Assembly (NCBI GenBank): GCA_910589395.1
Contig: CAJUTL010000032.1
Span: forward strand, 1-32,787
Reading direction: 5' to 3'
From: an uncultured Oscillospiraceae bacterium
GTDB taxonomy: Bacteria > Bacillota_A > Clostridia > Oscillospirales > Acutalibacteraceae
DNA: 32,787 nucleotides
Shown piece after piece: positions 1-7,590 of this stretch (its first letter is position 1; each line of letters starts with the position of its first letter). The position numbers and the translations under genes are program-made. The notes beneath the pieces were generated by a model. It saw only the letters and a list, made by a program, of their open reading frames with translations. It was not told the DNA's origin and did no database searches.

Positions 1-2
1 AC

Positions 3-518
3 ACAAATCTTCTAAAGTATTACGATCCGAGAACCGGCCTCATTCCTGGTGTTGCTCCTATAAACGATCCAATAAAAGACCCTTTAAAAGAGGCTGGGAA
101 GAGGGCTTGGCGGACGATTGTACCGGGAACGTATTCAGTTGGGATTACGATAGAAGGATCGATTGGTATATCTGGGGTTCTTTCGGGTGGTATTGTTGTA
201 GATAGAAACGGAAATGTTGGTTTAATTGGTTCTGCTGGTGGAGGCGGAGGGTCTCCAACTGCATCGGCGGTTCTCTCTGTTACACGAACAACTGCTCCTA
301 ATATTAACAAACTTAGAGGAGTGGCAATACAAACAGGTGGTTCTGTAGATGTTGGAATAAGCGTTGGAGCCGAATATGTATATTTTCCAGACTCGGTTAC
401 AGGTAAGCCGTATCATGGAGCAACAGTGTCGGGCGGCTTTGGAGTTCCTATTGTAGCTGAAATACACGGAAATGTTTCATATACTGTAGTTATACCAATT
501 GGAAACATTTTCGATTAG
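3..518 (+). CDS. 3' end of an RHS-type polymorphic toxin (C-terminal tip 1), truncated by window edge
   Basis: The reading frame is open from the first bases, so the gene begins outside the window; the first internal ATG lies at 321. The visible 171 residues start with YYDPRTG, like the end of an RHS/YD-repeat core (compare RYYDPSTARF in the next module). They continue as a glycine- and beta-rich tail with a GGGGG stretch near residue 80. I do not recognise the tail as a known toxin family. The AT-rich composition and the position directly before a small membrane-protein gene and a second RHS fragment fit a variable C-terminal toxin tip. That RHS tips are exchangeable toxins is established knowledge; that this one is a toxin is inference. 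A structural tail is the alternative. Confidence 0.6.
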   Translation, partial: TNLLKYYDPRTGLIPGVAPINDPIKDPLKEAGKRAWRTIVPGTYSVGITIEGSIGISGVLSGGIVVDRNGNVGLIGSAGGGGGSPTASAVLSVTRTTAPNINKLRGVAIQTGGSVDVGISVGAEYVYFPDSVTGKPYHGATVSGGFGVPIVAEIHGNVSYTVVIPIGNIFD

Positions 519-570
519 CTCTAATGCATACACTTATCCATTTGTCTTTACAATATAAGGGGGCATATAT

Positions 571-1167
571 ATGAAAAAAGAAGACAAGTTCGTTTTGTTG
601 TGGAAATATGTTGGCGCCTATTTAGCGATTGCGTTTCCGATTATAATTTTTATCTTATGTTCTGTTGCATCAAGAAGAGTTTGTATTAATTATAATGGGT
701 TTTCAGTTGATGAAAAGGGTAATGTGTATATCGGAAAAATGGGTGAAATATACGTTATTGATTCATCTGGTTCTTCTTTGGATACCTTCGATGTACCAAC
801 ATCCAGAGGCTATTCCTTTATAGTTACGAAAAACAATAAAATCCTGCTTAACGCTGGAGACAATGTTTTTACAATGGATTTGCAGGGGAACATCATAAAA
901 AAGGAACCTATTTCCGAATGGCTTATAGAGAGAATTCCAACTATTCCTCCAAAAGAAATTGTAGCAGCAGATGGAACTGTATACAAGATGAAAACTCATT
1001 TCCTGCGTACTGTAATTCAGGTACAAACAGGGAACAAAATCAATCAAATATATCAAATGCCTTTGTATGATTATGTAGTTACGCTGCTATTTATACTAAT
1101 TATAATTGGTTCTATAGTTTATATATCGATTATTGCATTTCGCATCAGACATGTTTTGAAGAACTAG
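571..1167 (+). CDS. Small two-TM membrane protein, candidate immunity partner of RHS tip 1
   Basis: This 198-residue protein has a hydrophobic helix at about residues 12-32 and another at about 167-190. Between them lie about 130 residues with short beta-rich repeats such as DEKGNVYIGKMGEIYVID and DGTVYKM, which look like one or two blades of an NHL/SMP-30-type propeller. The middle part is probably outside the membrane. The start has a G-rich ribosome site (aaggggg) about 9 bases before the ATG. It lies 52 bp after the first RHS tip and is equally AT-rich, the usual place for an immunity gene. I do not recognise the family. Immunity is inferred from position only; it could also be an unrelated cargo gene of the cassette. 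Confidence 0.6.
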   Translation: MKKEDKFVLLWKYVGAYLAIAFPIIIFILCSVASRRVCINYNGFSVDEKGNVYIGKMGEIYVIDSSGSSLDTFDVPTSRGYSFIVTKNNKILLNAGDNVFTMDLQGNIIKKEPISEWLIERIPTIPPKEIVAADGTVYKMKTHFLRTVIQVQTGNKINQIYQMPLYDYVVTLLFILIIIGSIVYISIIAFRIRHVLKN

Positions 1168-1316
1168 AAAGCAATAATCTACCAAGTTACATCATTTCCT
1201 ACAAGGGCCAGAAGCTCGCCTATGAAGGGCAAAGCTATAACAGCTCAACTAATACCGTAAGCGGGAATCCGGTCAGCAGAAACCCTGTCAGCTACTATAA
1301 CGGCAGGCGCTGGGAG

Positions 1317-2399
1317 ATGACGCGGAAAAACGGCAGATATCTGGCGGAAGCGAACTCAGGCGGAGGAAGAATCGCTGCCTATGAGTACGATAAGAACGGC
1401 CTTCGCACCAGTAAAGCCTACAACGGCACAAGGTACGACTTTGCCTATGCGGGGGACAAGCTGGTCTGGCAGGGCTGGGAAGGCAATGAAATGTACTTCT
1501 TCTATGACAATACAGGCGCACCCATTGCTTTCTGGTACTTCCCCAAGGGCGGCGCCCGTGTTACCGGCTACTACTTTACGAACGCTCAGGGCGATGTAAC
1601 CCGCATAGAAGACCCCAACGGTAATGTATTAGCTACTTATGCTTACGACGCCTGGGGCAGAAACTACAGCGCCTCCGGCAGTATGCAGTCCATCAATCCC
1701 CTGAGATACAGAGGGTACTACCAGGACGCTGAAACCAATTTCTACTACCTGCAAAGCCGCTACTATGATCCCAGCACTGCCCGTTTTATCAACGCAGACA
1801 GCTACGCCTCCACCGGCCAGGGCTTCCTGGGCTATAACATGTTTGCCTACTGTGGGAACGACCCGGTGAACAGGGTAGATGCTTCAGGGAGTATGCACGT
1901 TAGGATTGATGATTTTGGCGGAGGCGGAGGATTATCTGTAAATGGAGCGGGATCAAAGTATGTTTTGCAATCGCAGGATAGCAAATATATTGATACTCAA
2001 AACCCCCCGCCACCTGAAACTGGTTATCAGCCTCCTAAAAAAGGATTATCAAAATATGATAAAGGAAGAGTAAAAGTTCCAAACAGTAAAGATAAAGGTT
2101 GGCCTGCACGCGATGGCGGTATTTGGGTGCCAGACAATGGCATGGATGGAGATCCTGGCTGGACAGTTCAATATCTCAATGGAGATCACAAACATGTATA
2201 CCCCAATGGGCATACTCGCGAGCACATAACTATAGATTGGGATCCCGTAATAGGCGGAGGGATAATTGTTGGTTCCGTTCTAGGGTTAATATGGGTCGCT
2301 GGAAATGACGCAACTTTAGTTGGTATTGCTGACGATGCGGTTGCTATTCCACCGTTATTGGGAGCAATACAGCAAGGTTGGTCAATGATTGTTGGTTAG
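1317..2399 (+). CDS. Orphan RHS-core fragment with a toxin type-37-like C-terminal tip
   Basis: The frame is open from 1071, and RHS-like residues (ISYKGQKLAYEG, NPVSYYNGRRW) appear from about 1190, before the first ATG. The module is therefore a 5'-truncated RHS gene resuming right after the preceding stop. The core has classic RHS motifs: GYDAWG-like YAYDAWGR, LRYRGYYQDAETNFYYLQSRYYDP, and the boundary motif NDPVNRVDASG at about residues 180-192. After the boundary the DNA turns AT-rich and a tip begins. Its stretch GWPARDGGIWVPDNG... GWTVQYLNGDHKHVYPNG resembles polymorphic toxin type 37, recalled from memory and not searched. A hydrophobic tail of about 55 residues follows. The stop overlaps the ribosome site of the next gene. 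This is probably a displaced cassette, silent unless recombined onto a full RHS gene. Confidence 0.75.
   Translation: MTRKNGRYLAEANSGGGRIAAYEYDKNGLRTSKAYNGTRYDFAYAGDKLVWQGWEGNEMYFFYDNTGAPIAFWYFPKGGARVTGYYFTNAQGDVTRIEDPNGNVLATYAYDAWGRNYSASGSMQSINPLRYRGYYQDAETNFYYLQSRYYDPSTARFINADSYASTGQGFLGYNMFAYCGNDPVNRVDASGSMHVRIDDFGGGGGLSVNGAGSKYVLQSQDSKYIDTQNPPPPETGYQPPKKGLSKYDKGRVKVPNSKDKGWPARDGGIWVPDNGMDGDPGWTVQYLNGDHKHVYPNGHTREHITIDWDPVIGGGIIVGSVLGLIWVAGNDATLVGIADDAVAIPPLLGAIQQGWSMIVG
1468..1749 (+). repeat. RHS-core direct repeat, copy 1
   Basis: This stretch aligns without gaps to 3348-3629 at a constant offset of 1880 bases. Long identical runs include the segment encoding FWYFPKGGARVTGYYFTN. Differences are mostly at third codon positions, so the copies have diverged under coding constraint. 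Such core repeats provide homology for exchanging RHS tips. Recombination between the two would delete tip 2 with its immunity gene. Confidence 0.8.
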
Positions 2400-2408
2400 G
2401 AGGTATTT

Positions 2409-3332
2409 ATGAAAAACAAAATGCAGTATACCCCGATTTATTCTGAAGCAATAGAAGAAGTACTGTTTTTCTTTCGAGACTCCACGTGGAAGCTTCTAGA
2501 TTGGCTGTGGGAACCGGAAGCGGAAGATGTTTTCGCAGAACAAATTAAAGAGAGAATTGAGCTTCTCATAGGCTTAACAAAAGAACAAAGCAGTATAAAG
2601 CAATTTCTTTTGGACTATGGATTCAGCCCGGCAAAGATAAGACGATTTTCCCGTGAGTGTGGAAACATTGATCTTAAACGGCAGATTACTTTTTTAGATA
2701 GCAGCATACCTGTGGAAAGATTATTAGCTTTATTTTTACAAGATAGGCTATCGTTTATGGGGTTAGTTTTACACGACAGTGAAGAAGATCCTCATTACTC
2801 TGCTGTCACTGCGGACAGACTTTTGAAGGATTATTTGATCTGCAAGGGTTTGAAGGAAGAATATTCTGTGCGGGAGTTTTTAAGAACTCAGGGGTATTCT
2901 GCGGCAGATATAGACTTATTTTACGAAAAATACCGAAAGGAGTGTCTGCATTGCTATTTTCGTGAGCCGAAAGAACCGATGTACTCCAACGGAATTCTGA
3001 AGGTCTACGAAGTAGAGGGGATTTTTGTCATCGCCATTTTGGCGGAAAAAGAAAACAAAATAATCGATCCCAGAGGAGTGGAATTTACAGCAGACAGACA
3101 AGTGAAGTGGACGAAGAAATTGAACTTGGTAAATACTTATCAACCAAATTGGCTTTTAGGTAAAACCGCAGAAGAGTTGCAAGCGGAGTTTGGCGAAACT
3201 CACGTTTTCCTGACCTTTGGGGAAAGGGAAAGTGTGCCAAGCTATATTACGAATCAAGGGCATCTAATTGGTTTTGTTTTGGCAGATGGCAAAATAACGG
3301 ATTTTGTAGAGCTTGATTTACTGAAACAATAA
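2409..3332 (+). CDS. Putative immunity protein for RHS tip 2
   Basis: This 307-residue soluble protein has no signal peptide or membrane helix. Residues 1-190 are charged and helical. The last 100 or so contain a beta-type segment (NWLLGKTAEELQAEFGE... YITNQGHLIGFVLADGKITDFVEL) like the small alpha/beta folds common in immunity proteins. The AGGAGG ribosome site is built on the stop codon of the toxin module and the ATG lies 9 bp after that stop, so the two are translationally coupled, typical for toxin and immunity. The gene is AT-rich like the tip, unlike the RHS core and the downstream operons. I do not recognise a named family. The immunity role is inferred from location and coupling. Confidence 0.65.
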   Translation: MKNKMQYTPIYSEAIEEVLFFFRDSTWKLLDWLWEPEAEDVFAEQIKERIELLIGLTKEQSSIKQFLLDYGFSPAKIRRFSRECGNIDLKRQITFLDSSIPVERLLALFLQDRLSFMGLVLHDSEEDPHYSAVTADRLLKDYLICKGLKEEYSVREFLRTQGYSAADIDLFYEKYRKECLHCYFREPKEPMYSNGILKVYEVEGIFVIAILAEKENKIIDPRGVEFTADRQVKWTKKLNLVNTYQPNWLLGKTAEELQAEFGETHVFLTFGERESVPSYITNQGHLIGFVLADGKITDFVELDLLKQ

Positions 3333-3347
3333 GTGTCCGCCACAAAA

Positions 3348-3629
3348 GGCAGGGCTGGAGCGGCAATGAGATGTATTTCTTCTATGATAATACAGGCGCC
3401 CCCGTTGCCTTCTGGTACTTCCCCAAAGGCGGCGCCCGTGTTACCGGCTACTACTTTACGAACCAGCAGGGAGACGTGGTACGGATAGAAGATCCAGACG
3501 GAAAATTGTTGGCCTCCTATGGCTATGATGCCTGGGGAAAAGTTATTGTCTCTTCTGGTAGCGTGGCAGCCATCAACCCGCTAAAGTACGGAAGGTACTA
3601 CCACGATACCGAAACAGGTTTTTACTATC
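3348..3629 (+). repeat. RHS-core direct repeat, copy 2
   Basis: This is the partner of the repeat at 1468-1749 (same strand, gapless, offset 1880). Its left edge (ggcagggctgg) is sharp: the AT-rich immunity gene ends 15 bp earlier. Its right edge meets the 3' end of the araC gene 13 bp later. Confidence 0.8.
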
Positions 3630-3697
3630 AGCCGGGACTGGCTTACTCCTGCTTAGCGGCCTGCCGCAGGGCGTATTGTTTTGGGGTAAGGCCCTGA
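3348..3697 (+). pseudogene. Third RHS-core remnant, truncated at both ends
   Basis: The translation QGWSGNEMYFFYDN... YGYDAWGK... INPLKYGRYYHDTETGFYYQ matches the middle of the previous RHS module. It has no plausible start (the first ATG, at 3371, is inside the core) and begins 15 bp after the putative immunity gene. RHS similarity stops at about 3630, just where LQSRYYDP would follow. The frame then continues into sequence that is the 3' end of the convergent araC gene. It has no boundary motif and no tip. It is best read as a recombination scar or as the landing point of an earlier cassette. Confidence 0.75.
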
Positions 3698-4512
3698 CTG
3701 CGGCGAAAGACACGAATGAAATAGCTGAGGTCGTTAAAGCCGCAGGCGAAGGCCGCTTCTGTAACAGAGCAGCTTCCCTCGGCCAGGAGGTCGCAGGCAT
3801 GGCTGATCCGGCGGAGGTTCAGGTACTCCATGGGGGTGTGCTGAGTCATCTCCCGAAAAAAGCGGCAGAAATATTTTGGGGACATTCCAGCCTCCCGGGC
3901 AAGCTGCTCCAGGGTCAGGGATTCGGTATAGTGCGCCTCTACAAAGGCAAATAATTTTTTCAGCAGGCGGATATTTTTCCGCCTGTTTTCCTTTTCCGGC
4001 AGATTTGAGGTATACCACCCTTGTTCTACCATGTGGCCGAACAGCCCGCAGAGGGCGCCGAAGGCGGCGAGGCGTTCTCCTTTTTCCTTTGCTGCTCCAT
4101 GGGAAAAGAGCAGCTCCGCCAAAAGAGAGAAACCGGCGTCAGCCGTTGGAGGCTTCGGCAGAAGAAACAAATTTCCCGCGGCAAGCTCCCGTAAATGCTT
4201 TGACCATTGGCCGCAGGCGCTTCGCAGCAGCTCCAAATCAAAAACGATGCACTGGTAAACGCTTCCCTCCTCCGGCTGGCCGCTGTGCAAAACGCCTCCG
4301 GCGATCCACAGCAGCTCTCCCGGCTCCAGATGATACTTTATCCCGTTCAGCCAAATGGTCAGCTGCCCCGTAAGCACTCTGACCAGCTCGTATTCTATGT
4401 GCCAGTGATAGGGCATCACAAAGCGAGGGTGTCCTTCTGAAATATGGTAAAGCTCCAAAGGGAAATCCGGTTCCCCTCTGGGAAGCAATTCGTTATAGGC
4501 CTGTTCCTGCAT
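3643..4512 (-). CDS. AraC-family transcriptional regulator with N-terminal cupin domain
   Basis: This 289-residue protein has usual AraC/XylS length. Residues 20-100 form a cupin-like sensor (MPYHWHIEYELVRVLTG, then LEPGELLWIAGGVLH). Residues 185-285 carry two helix-turn-helix motifs: LTLEQLAREAGMSPKYFCRFFRE and SVTEAAFACGFNDLSYFIRVFRR, followed by GLTPKQY. The start has a GGAGG ribosome site and faces fucI across 121 bp. Such divergent regulators usually sense a sugar and activate the neighbouring operon, so control of fucI-GH172-GH116 is the obvious inference. The 3' end abuts the broken RHS remnant, but both helix-turn-helix motifs are complete. The inducer cannot be read from sequence. 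Confidence 0.9.
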   Translation of the reverse strand: MQEQAYNELLPRGEPDFPLELYHISEGHPRFVMPYHWHIEYELVRVLTGQLTIWLNGIKYHLEPGELLWIAGGVLHSGQPEEGSVYQCIVFDLELLRSACGQWSKHLRELAAGNLFLLPKPPTADAGFSLLAELLFSHGAAKEKGERLAAFGALCGLFGHMVEQGWYTSNLPEKENRRKNIRLLKKLFAFVEAHYTESLTLEQLAREAGMSPKYFCRFFREMTQHTPMEYLNLRRISHACDLLAEGSCSVTEAAFACGFNDLSYFIRVFRRSQGLTPKQYALRQAAKQE

Positions 4513-4549
4513 AGCGTACCCTCCAGGAAGTGAATATTATCCTACTTTT

Positions 4550-4592
4550 TGCCATAATAACACAAGTGCCAAAAAAAATATAGGGATATAAT
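4550..4592 (+). promoter_or_regulatory. Candidate activator-dependent promoter of the fucI operon
   Basis: A perfect -10 box (TATAAT, 4587-4592) has no recognisable -35 at the right spacing, as expected when an AraC-type protein must recruit polymerase. Two direct TGCCA repeats with a 17-base period (4550-4554 and 4567-4571) lie just upstream and could be regulator half-sites. An AGGAGG ribosome site precedes the fucI ATG. The operator assignment is inference. Confidence 0.5.
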
Positions 4593-4633
4593 GAAAAAAA
4601 TATCATTTTTATGATGAAGGAGGAAATGTACTC

Positions 4634-6430
4634 ATGACAGAAAATCGGTATCGGGGAGACTATCCTGTGATCGGCATTCGGCCTACCATCGATGCCCGCC
4701 GGGGCGCCTTGCAGGTGCGGGAATCCCTGGAGGCGCAGACCAGGGCCATGGCGGAAGCGGCGGCTAAGCTGTTTGAAGAAAATTTGCGCTATAGCAACGG
4801 AGAGCCCGTGAAGACGGTGATTTCCAGCGTATCTATCGGCCGTGTGGGCGAGGCGGCTGTTTGCGCCGATGAGTTCCGCAAGGCCGGAGTGGATATCACC
4901 CTTACTGTAACGCCCTGCTGGTGCTACGGCGCGGAAACCATGGATATGGACCCCAACACCATTAAGGGCGTTTGGGGTTTCAACGGCACGGAGCGGCCTG
5001 GCGCGGTATACCTGGCTTCCGTTCTGGCGGCTCACGCTCAGAAGGGTCTGCCGGCCTTCGGTATTTACGGGAAAGATGTTCAGGAGGCGGACGATACCTC
5101 CATTCCGGAGGACGTGCGGGAAAAGCTGCTGCGGTTCGGCCGGGCGGCAGTGGCCGCGGCCACCATGCGAGGGAAATCCTACCTGCAGATCGGCTCGGTC
5201 TGTATGGGGATCGCGGGTTCCATTATCGACCCGTCCTTTTTCGAGGAATATTTGGGCATGCGGGTGGAATCGGTAGACGAGGTAGAGCTGATCCGCCGCA
5301 TGACGGAAAATATTTACGACGAGGAAGAATACCAAAAAGCCCTGGCCTGGACGAAGAAAAACTGTCCTGAGGGCTTTGACAAAAACCCGGAAGAGCTCCG
5401 GCGCAGTCCCGAACAAAAGGAAAAGGACTGGGAATTCTCTGTGAAGATGATGTGCATCATCAAGGATCTTTGCCGTGGCAACGAAAAGCTGCCTGACCGC
5501 TGGAAGGAAGAGCGGGTCGGACACAACGCCATTGCTGCCGGATTCCAGGGCCAGCGCCAGTGGACGGATTTTTACCCCAACGGGGATTTCGCCGAGGCCA
5601 TGCTCAACTCTTCCTTCGATTGGGAGGGGTCCCGGGAGCCTTTTGTGCTGGCCACTGAGAACGACACCTTAAACGGCGCCGCCATGCTGATGGGAAAGCT
5701 GCTTACGAACCGGGCACAGATCTTTGCTGATGTTCGTTCCCACTGGAGCGCCGATGCCGTAAGACGGGCCGCCGATGGGTACGAGCTGGAGGGAAAGGCG
5801 AAAGCGGCAGGCGGTTTTCTGCATTTGATCAATTCCGGCGCGGCCTGTATTGACGCCTGCGGCGAGGTAAAGGACGAAAACGGAAACGCCGTGATAAAGC
5901 CCTTCTGGGAAATGAGCGAGGCAGACCGGCAGGCCTGCCTGAAGGCCACCGAATGGTGTGCCTCCGACCTGGGATATTTCCGGGGCGGCGGCTTCTCTTC
6001 CCGGTTCTGTACCCGGGCGGAAATGCCGGTCACCATGATGCGTCTGAATCTGGTAAAAGGCCTGGGCCCTGTGATGCAGCTGGCAGAGGGCTGGACAGTC
6101 CATCTGCCGGAGGAGGTTTCCGATAAGCTTTGGAAGCGTACCGACTATACCTGGCCCTGTACCTGGTTCGCCCCCAGAACCACCGGGGAAGGCGTTTTTG
6201 CCACAGCTTATGACGTGATGAACAACTGGGGCGCCAACCATGGCGCCATTACCTACGGCCATATCGGCGCCGACCTGATCACCCTCTGCTCCATGCTGCG
6301 GATCCCCGTCTGTATGCACAACGTGCCGGAGGAGAAAATTTTCCGTCCCGCCTGCTGGAATGCCTTCGGCATGGAGAAGGAGGCCCAGGATTATCGCGCC
6401 TGCCGGACTTATGGCCCCCTGTATCGATAA
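4634..6430 (+). CDS. fucI: L-fucose isomerase (also D-arabinose isomerase)
   Basis: FucI converts L-fucose to L-fuculose and D-arabinose to D-ribulose in the cytoplasm, using a divalent metal. The 598 residues match the length of known FucI (about 590). Residues typical of the active site are visible: Glu342 in ATENDTLNG and Asp366 in FADVRSHWS, each five positions after E. coli Glu337 and Asp361, and His536 in NWGANHGAI. No frameshift or gap is seen. It is first in an operon with two glycoside-hydrolase-family genes, 39 bp before the next start, and divergent from an AraC regulator. No fuculokinase, fuculose-phosphate aldolase or alpha-fucosidase lies nearby. D-arabinose may therefore be the physiological substrate (inference). 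Confidence 0.95.
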   Translation: MTENRYRGDYPVIGIRPTIDARRGALQVRESLEAQTRAMAEAAAKLFEENLRYSNGEPVKTVISSVSIGRVGEAAVCADEFRKAGVDITLTVTPCWCYGAETMDMDPNTIKGVWGFNGTERPGAVYLASVLAAHAQKGLPAFGIYGKDVQEADDTSIPEDVREKLLRFGRAAVAAATMRGKSYLQIGSVCMGIAGSIIDPSFFEEYLGMRVESVDEVELIRRMTENIYDEEEYQKALAWTKKNCPEGFDKNPEELRRSPEQKEKDWEFSVKMMCIIKDLCRGNEKLPDRWKEERVGHNAIAAGFQGQRQWTDFYPNGDFAEAMLNSSFDWEGSREPFVLATENDTLNGAAMLMGKLLTNRAQIFADVRSHWSADAVRRAADGYELEGKAKAAGGFLHLINSGAACIDACGEVKDENGNAVIKPFWEMSEADRQACLKATEWCASDLGYFRGGGFSSRFCTRAEMPVTMMRLNLVKGLGPVMQLAEGWTVHLPEEVSDKLWKRTDYTWPCTWFAPRTTGEGVFATAYDVMNNWGANHGAITYGHIGADLITLCSMLRIPVCMHNVPEEKIFRPACWNAFGMEKEAQDYRACRTYGPLYR

Positions 6431-6469
6431 CAAACGTAAACAACTTCCATAAGAAAGGGAGATCGAATC

Positions 6470-7552
6470 ATGTTTGACGGACTGCAAATGAATCTTGGAA
6501 ATCTGTTTCGGACGTCCGACGCGAAAACCCGCTCTCTGTCTCCGGAGAATGTTACCGGAGAAAAGGGAAAAGGGGGCATGTGCGAGCTGGAAAACGGCAG
6601 CGCCCGCCAGGCCGCCCGGGACTTGGGAAAAACCTGGAAGGTGAATCCTTATTTTGTCGTTGCACCCGGTGAAACCATTACCCTGGCAGATGTGGCAGGT
6701 CCCGGCTGCATTCAGCATATTTGGATGACTCCCACCGGTAAGTGGCGCAGCACCATTCTGCGTATGTACTGGGATAACGCGAAGCGGCCTTCGGTGGAAT
6801 GCCCCCTGGGAGATTTCTTCGCCAGCGGCTGGGAGGAATACGCGCCTCTTTCTTCTTTGGCGGTATGCGTGAACCCGGGCAGGGCCTTTAACTGCTATTG
6901 GCCCATGCCTTTCCGGGAGCACTGCCGCATCACCATGGAAAACCGCAGTGAAGAGCCCATGACCATTTATTATCAGATCGACTATACCCTTACGGAGCTT
7001 CCAGAGGATACCGCCTATTTCCACGCCCAATTCCGCCGGGTCAATCCTCTGCCCTATAAGCAGGTCTATCCCATTTTGGACGGTGTGAAGGGAAAAGGCC
7101 AGTATGTGGGTACCTATCTTGCTTGGGGCGTCAACAGCAGCGGCTGGTGGGGAGAAGGGGAGATCAAATTCTTCCTGGATGGCGATACGGAATACCCCAC
7201 TATCTGCGGCACCGGTACGGAGGACTATTTCTGCGGCGCTTACAATTTTGAAAACCAGAAGCTCCATCAGTATGAACCCTATTGTACGCCTTATGCAGGC
7301 CTTTCCTATGTTTCCAAGCCGGATGGCCTGTACCAAAGCCAGCAGCGGTTCAGTATGTATCGCTGGCATATCATGGATCCCATTCGCTTTGAACAGGATC
7401 TGAAGGTGACTATTCAAGCCCTGGGCTGGCGGGAAGGCGGGCGCTATCTGCCGCTGCGGGACGATATCGCTTCCGTTGCCTTCTGGTATCAAGCCGGAGA
7501 GACTCAGCCCTTCCCCGAGCTGGGCGATAAGGATGCGTTGGAGGTCAATTAG
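6470..7552 (+). CDS. GH172 / DUF2961 family glycoside hydrolase
   Basis: The 360-residue protein has the DUF2961 hallmarks: GPGCIQHIWMT at about 77-87, GWWGEGEIKFFLDGD at 225-239, and GTGTEDYFCGAYNF at 247-260. GH172 enzymes act on alpha-linked furanosides; characterised members handle difructose dianhydrides and D-arabinofuranosides. Glu251, with Glu229 or Glu231, are the likely catalytic pair. There is no signal peptide, so it would act in the cytoplasm on imported oligosaccharides. It sits between fucI and a GH116-like gene with short gaps, each with its own ribosome site. Exact substrate is unknown. The neighbouring D-arabinose-capable isomerase makes a D-arabinofuranoside attractive, but this is inference. 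Confidence 0.85.
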   Translation: MFDGLQMNLGNLFRTSDAKTRSLSPENVTGEKGKGGMCELENGSARQAARDLGKTWKVNPYFVVAPGETITLADVAGPGCIQHIWMTPTGKWRSTILRMYWDNAKRPSVECPLGDFFASGWEEYAPLSSLAVCVNPGRAFNCYWPMPFREHCRITMENRSEEPMTIYYQIDYTLTELPEDTAYFHAQFRRVNPLPYKQVYPILDGVKGKGQYVGTYLAWGVNSSGWWGEGEIKFFLDGDTEYPTICGTGTEDYFCGAYNFENQKLHQYEPYCTPYAGLSYVSKPDGLYQSQQRFSMYRWHIMDPIRFEQDLKVTIQALGWREGGRYLPLRDDIASVAFWYQAGETQPFPELGDKDALEVN

Positions 7553-7590
7553 CAAAGCCGATCTCAATTTACAGAAACGAGGATCCTACT

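Noticed and set aside
4493..5524. Minus-strand frame of 343 residues opposite fucI
   Set aside because: Shadow frame; it overlaps the araC start, the divergent promoter and a clear fucI coding region.
5669..7567. Long minus-strand frame of 632 residues opposite fucI and GH172
   Set aside because: It is the shadow of strongly coding plus-strand genes with conserved active sites; no family features or ribosome site.
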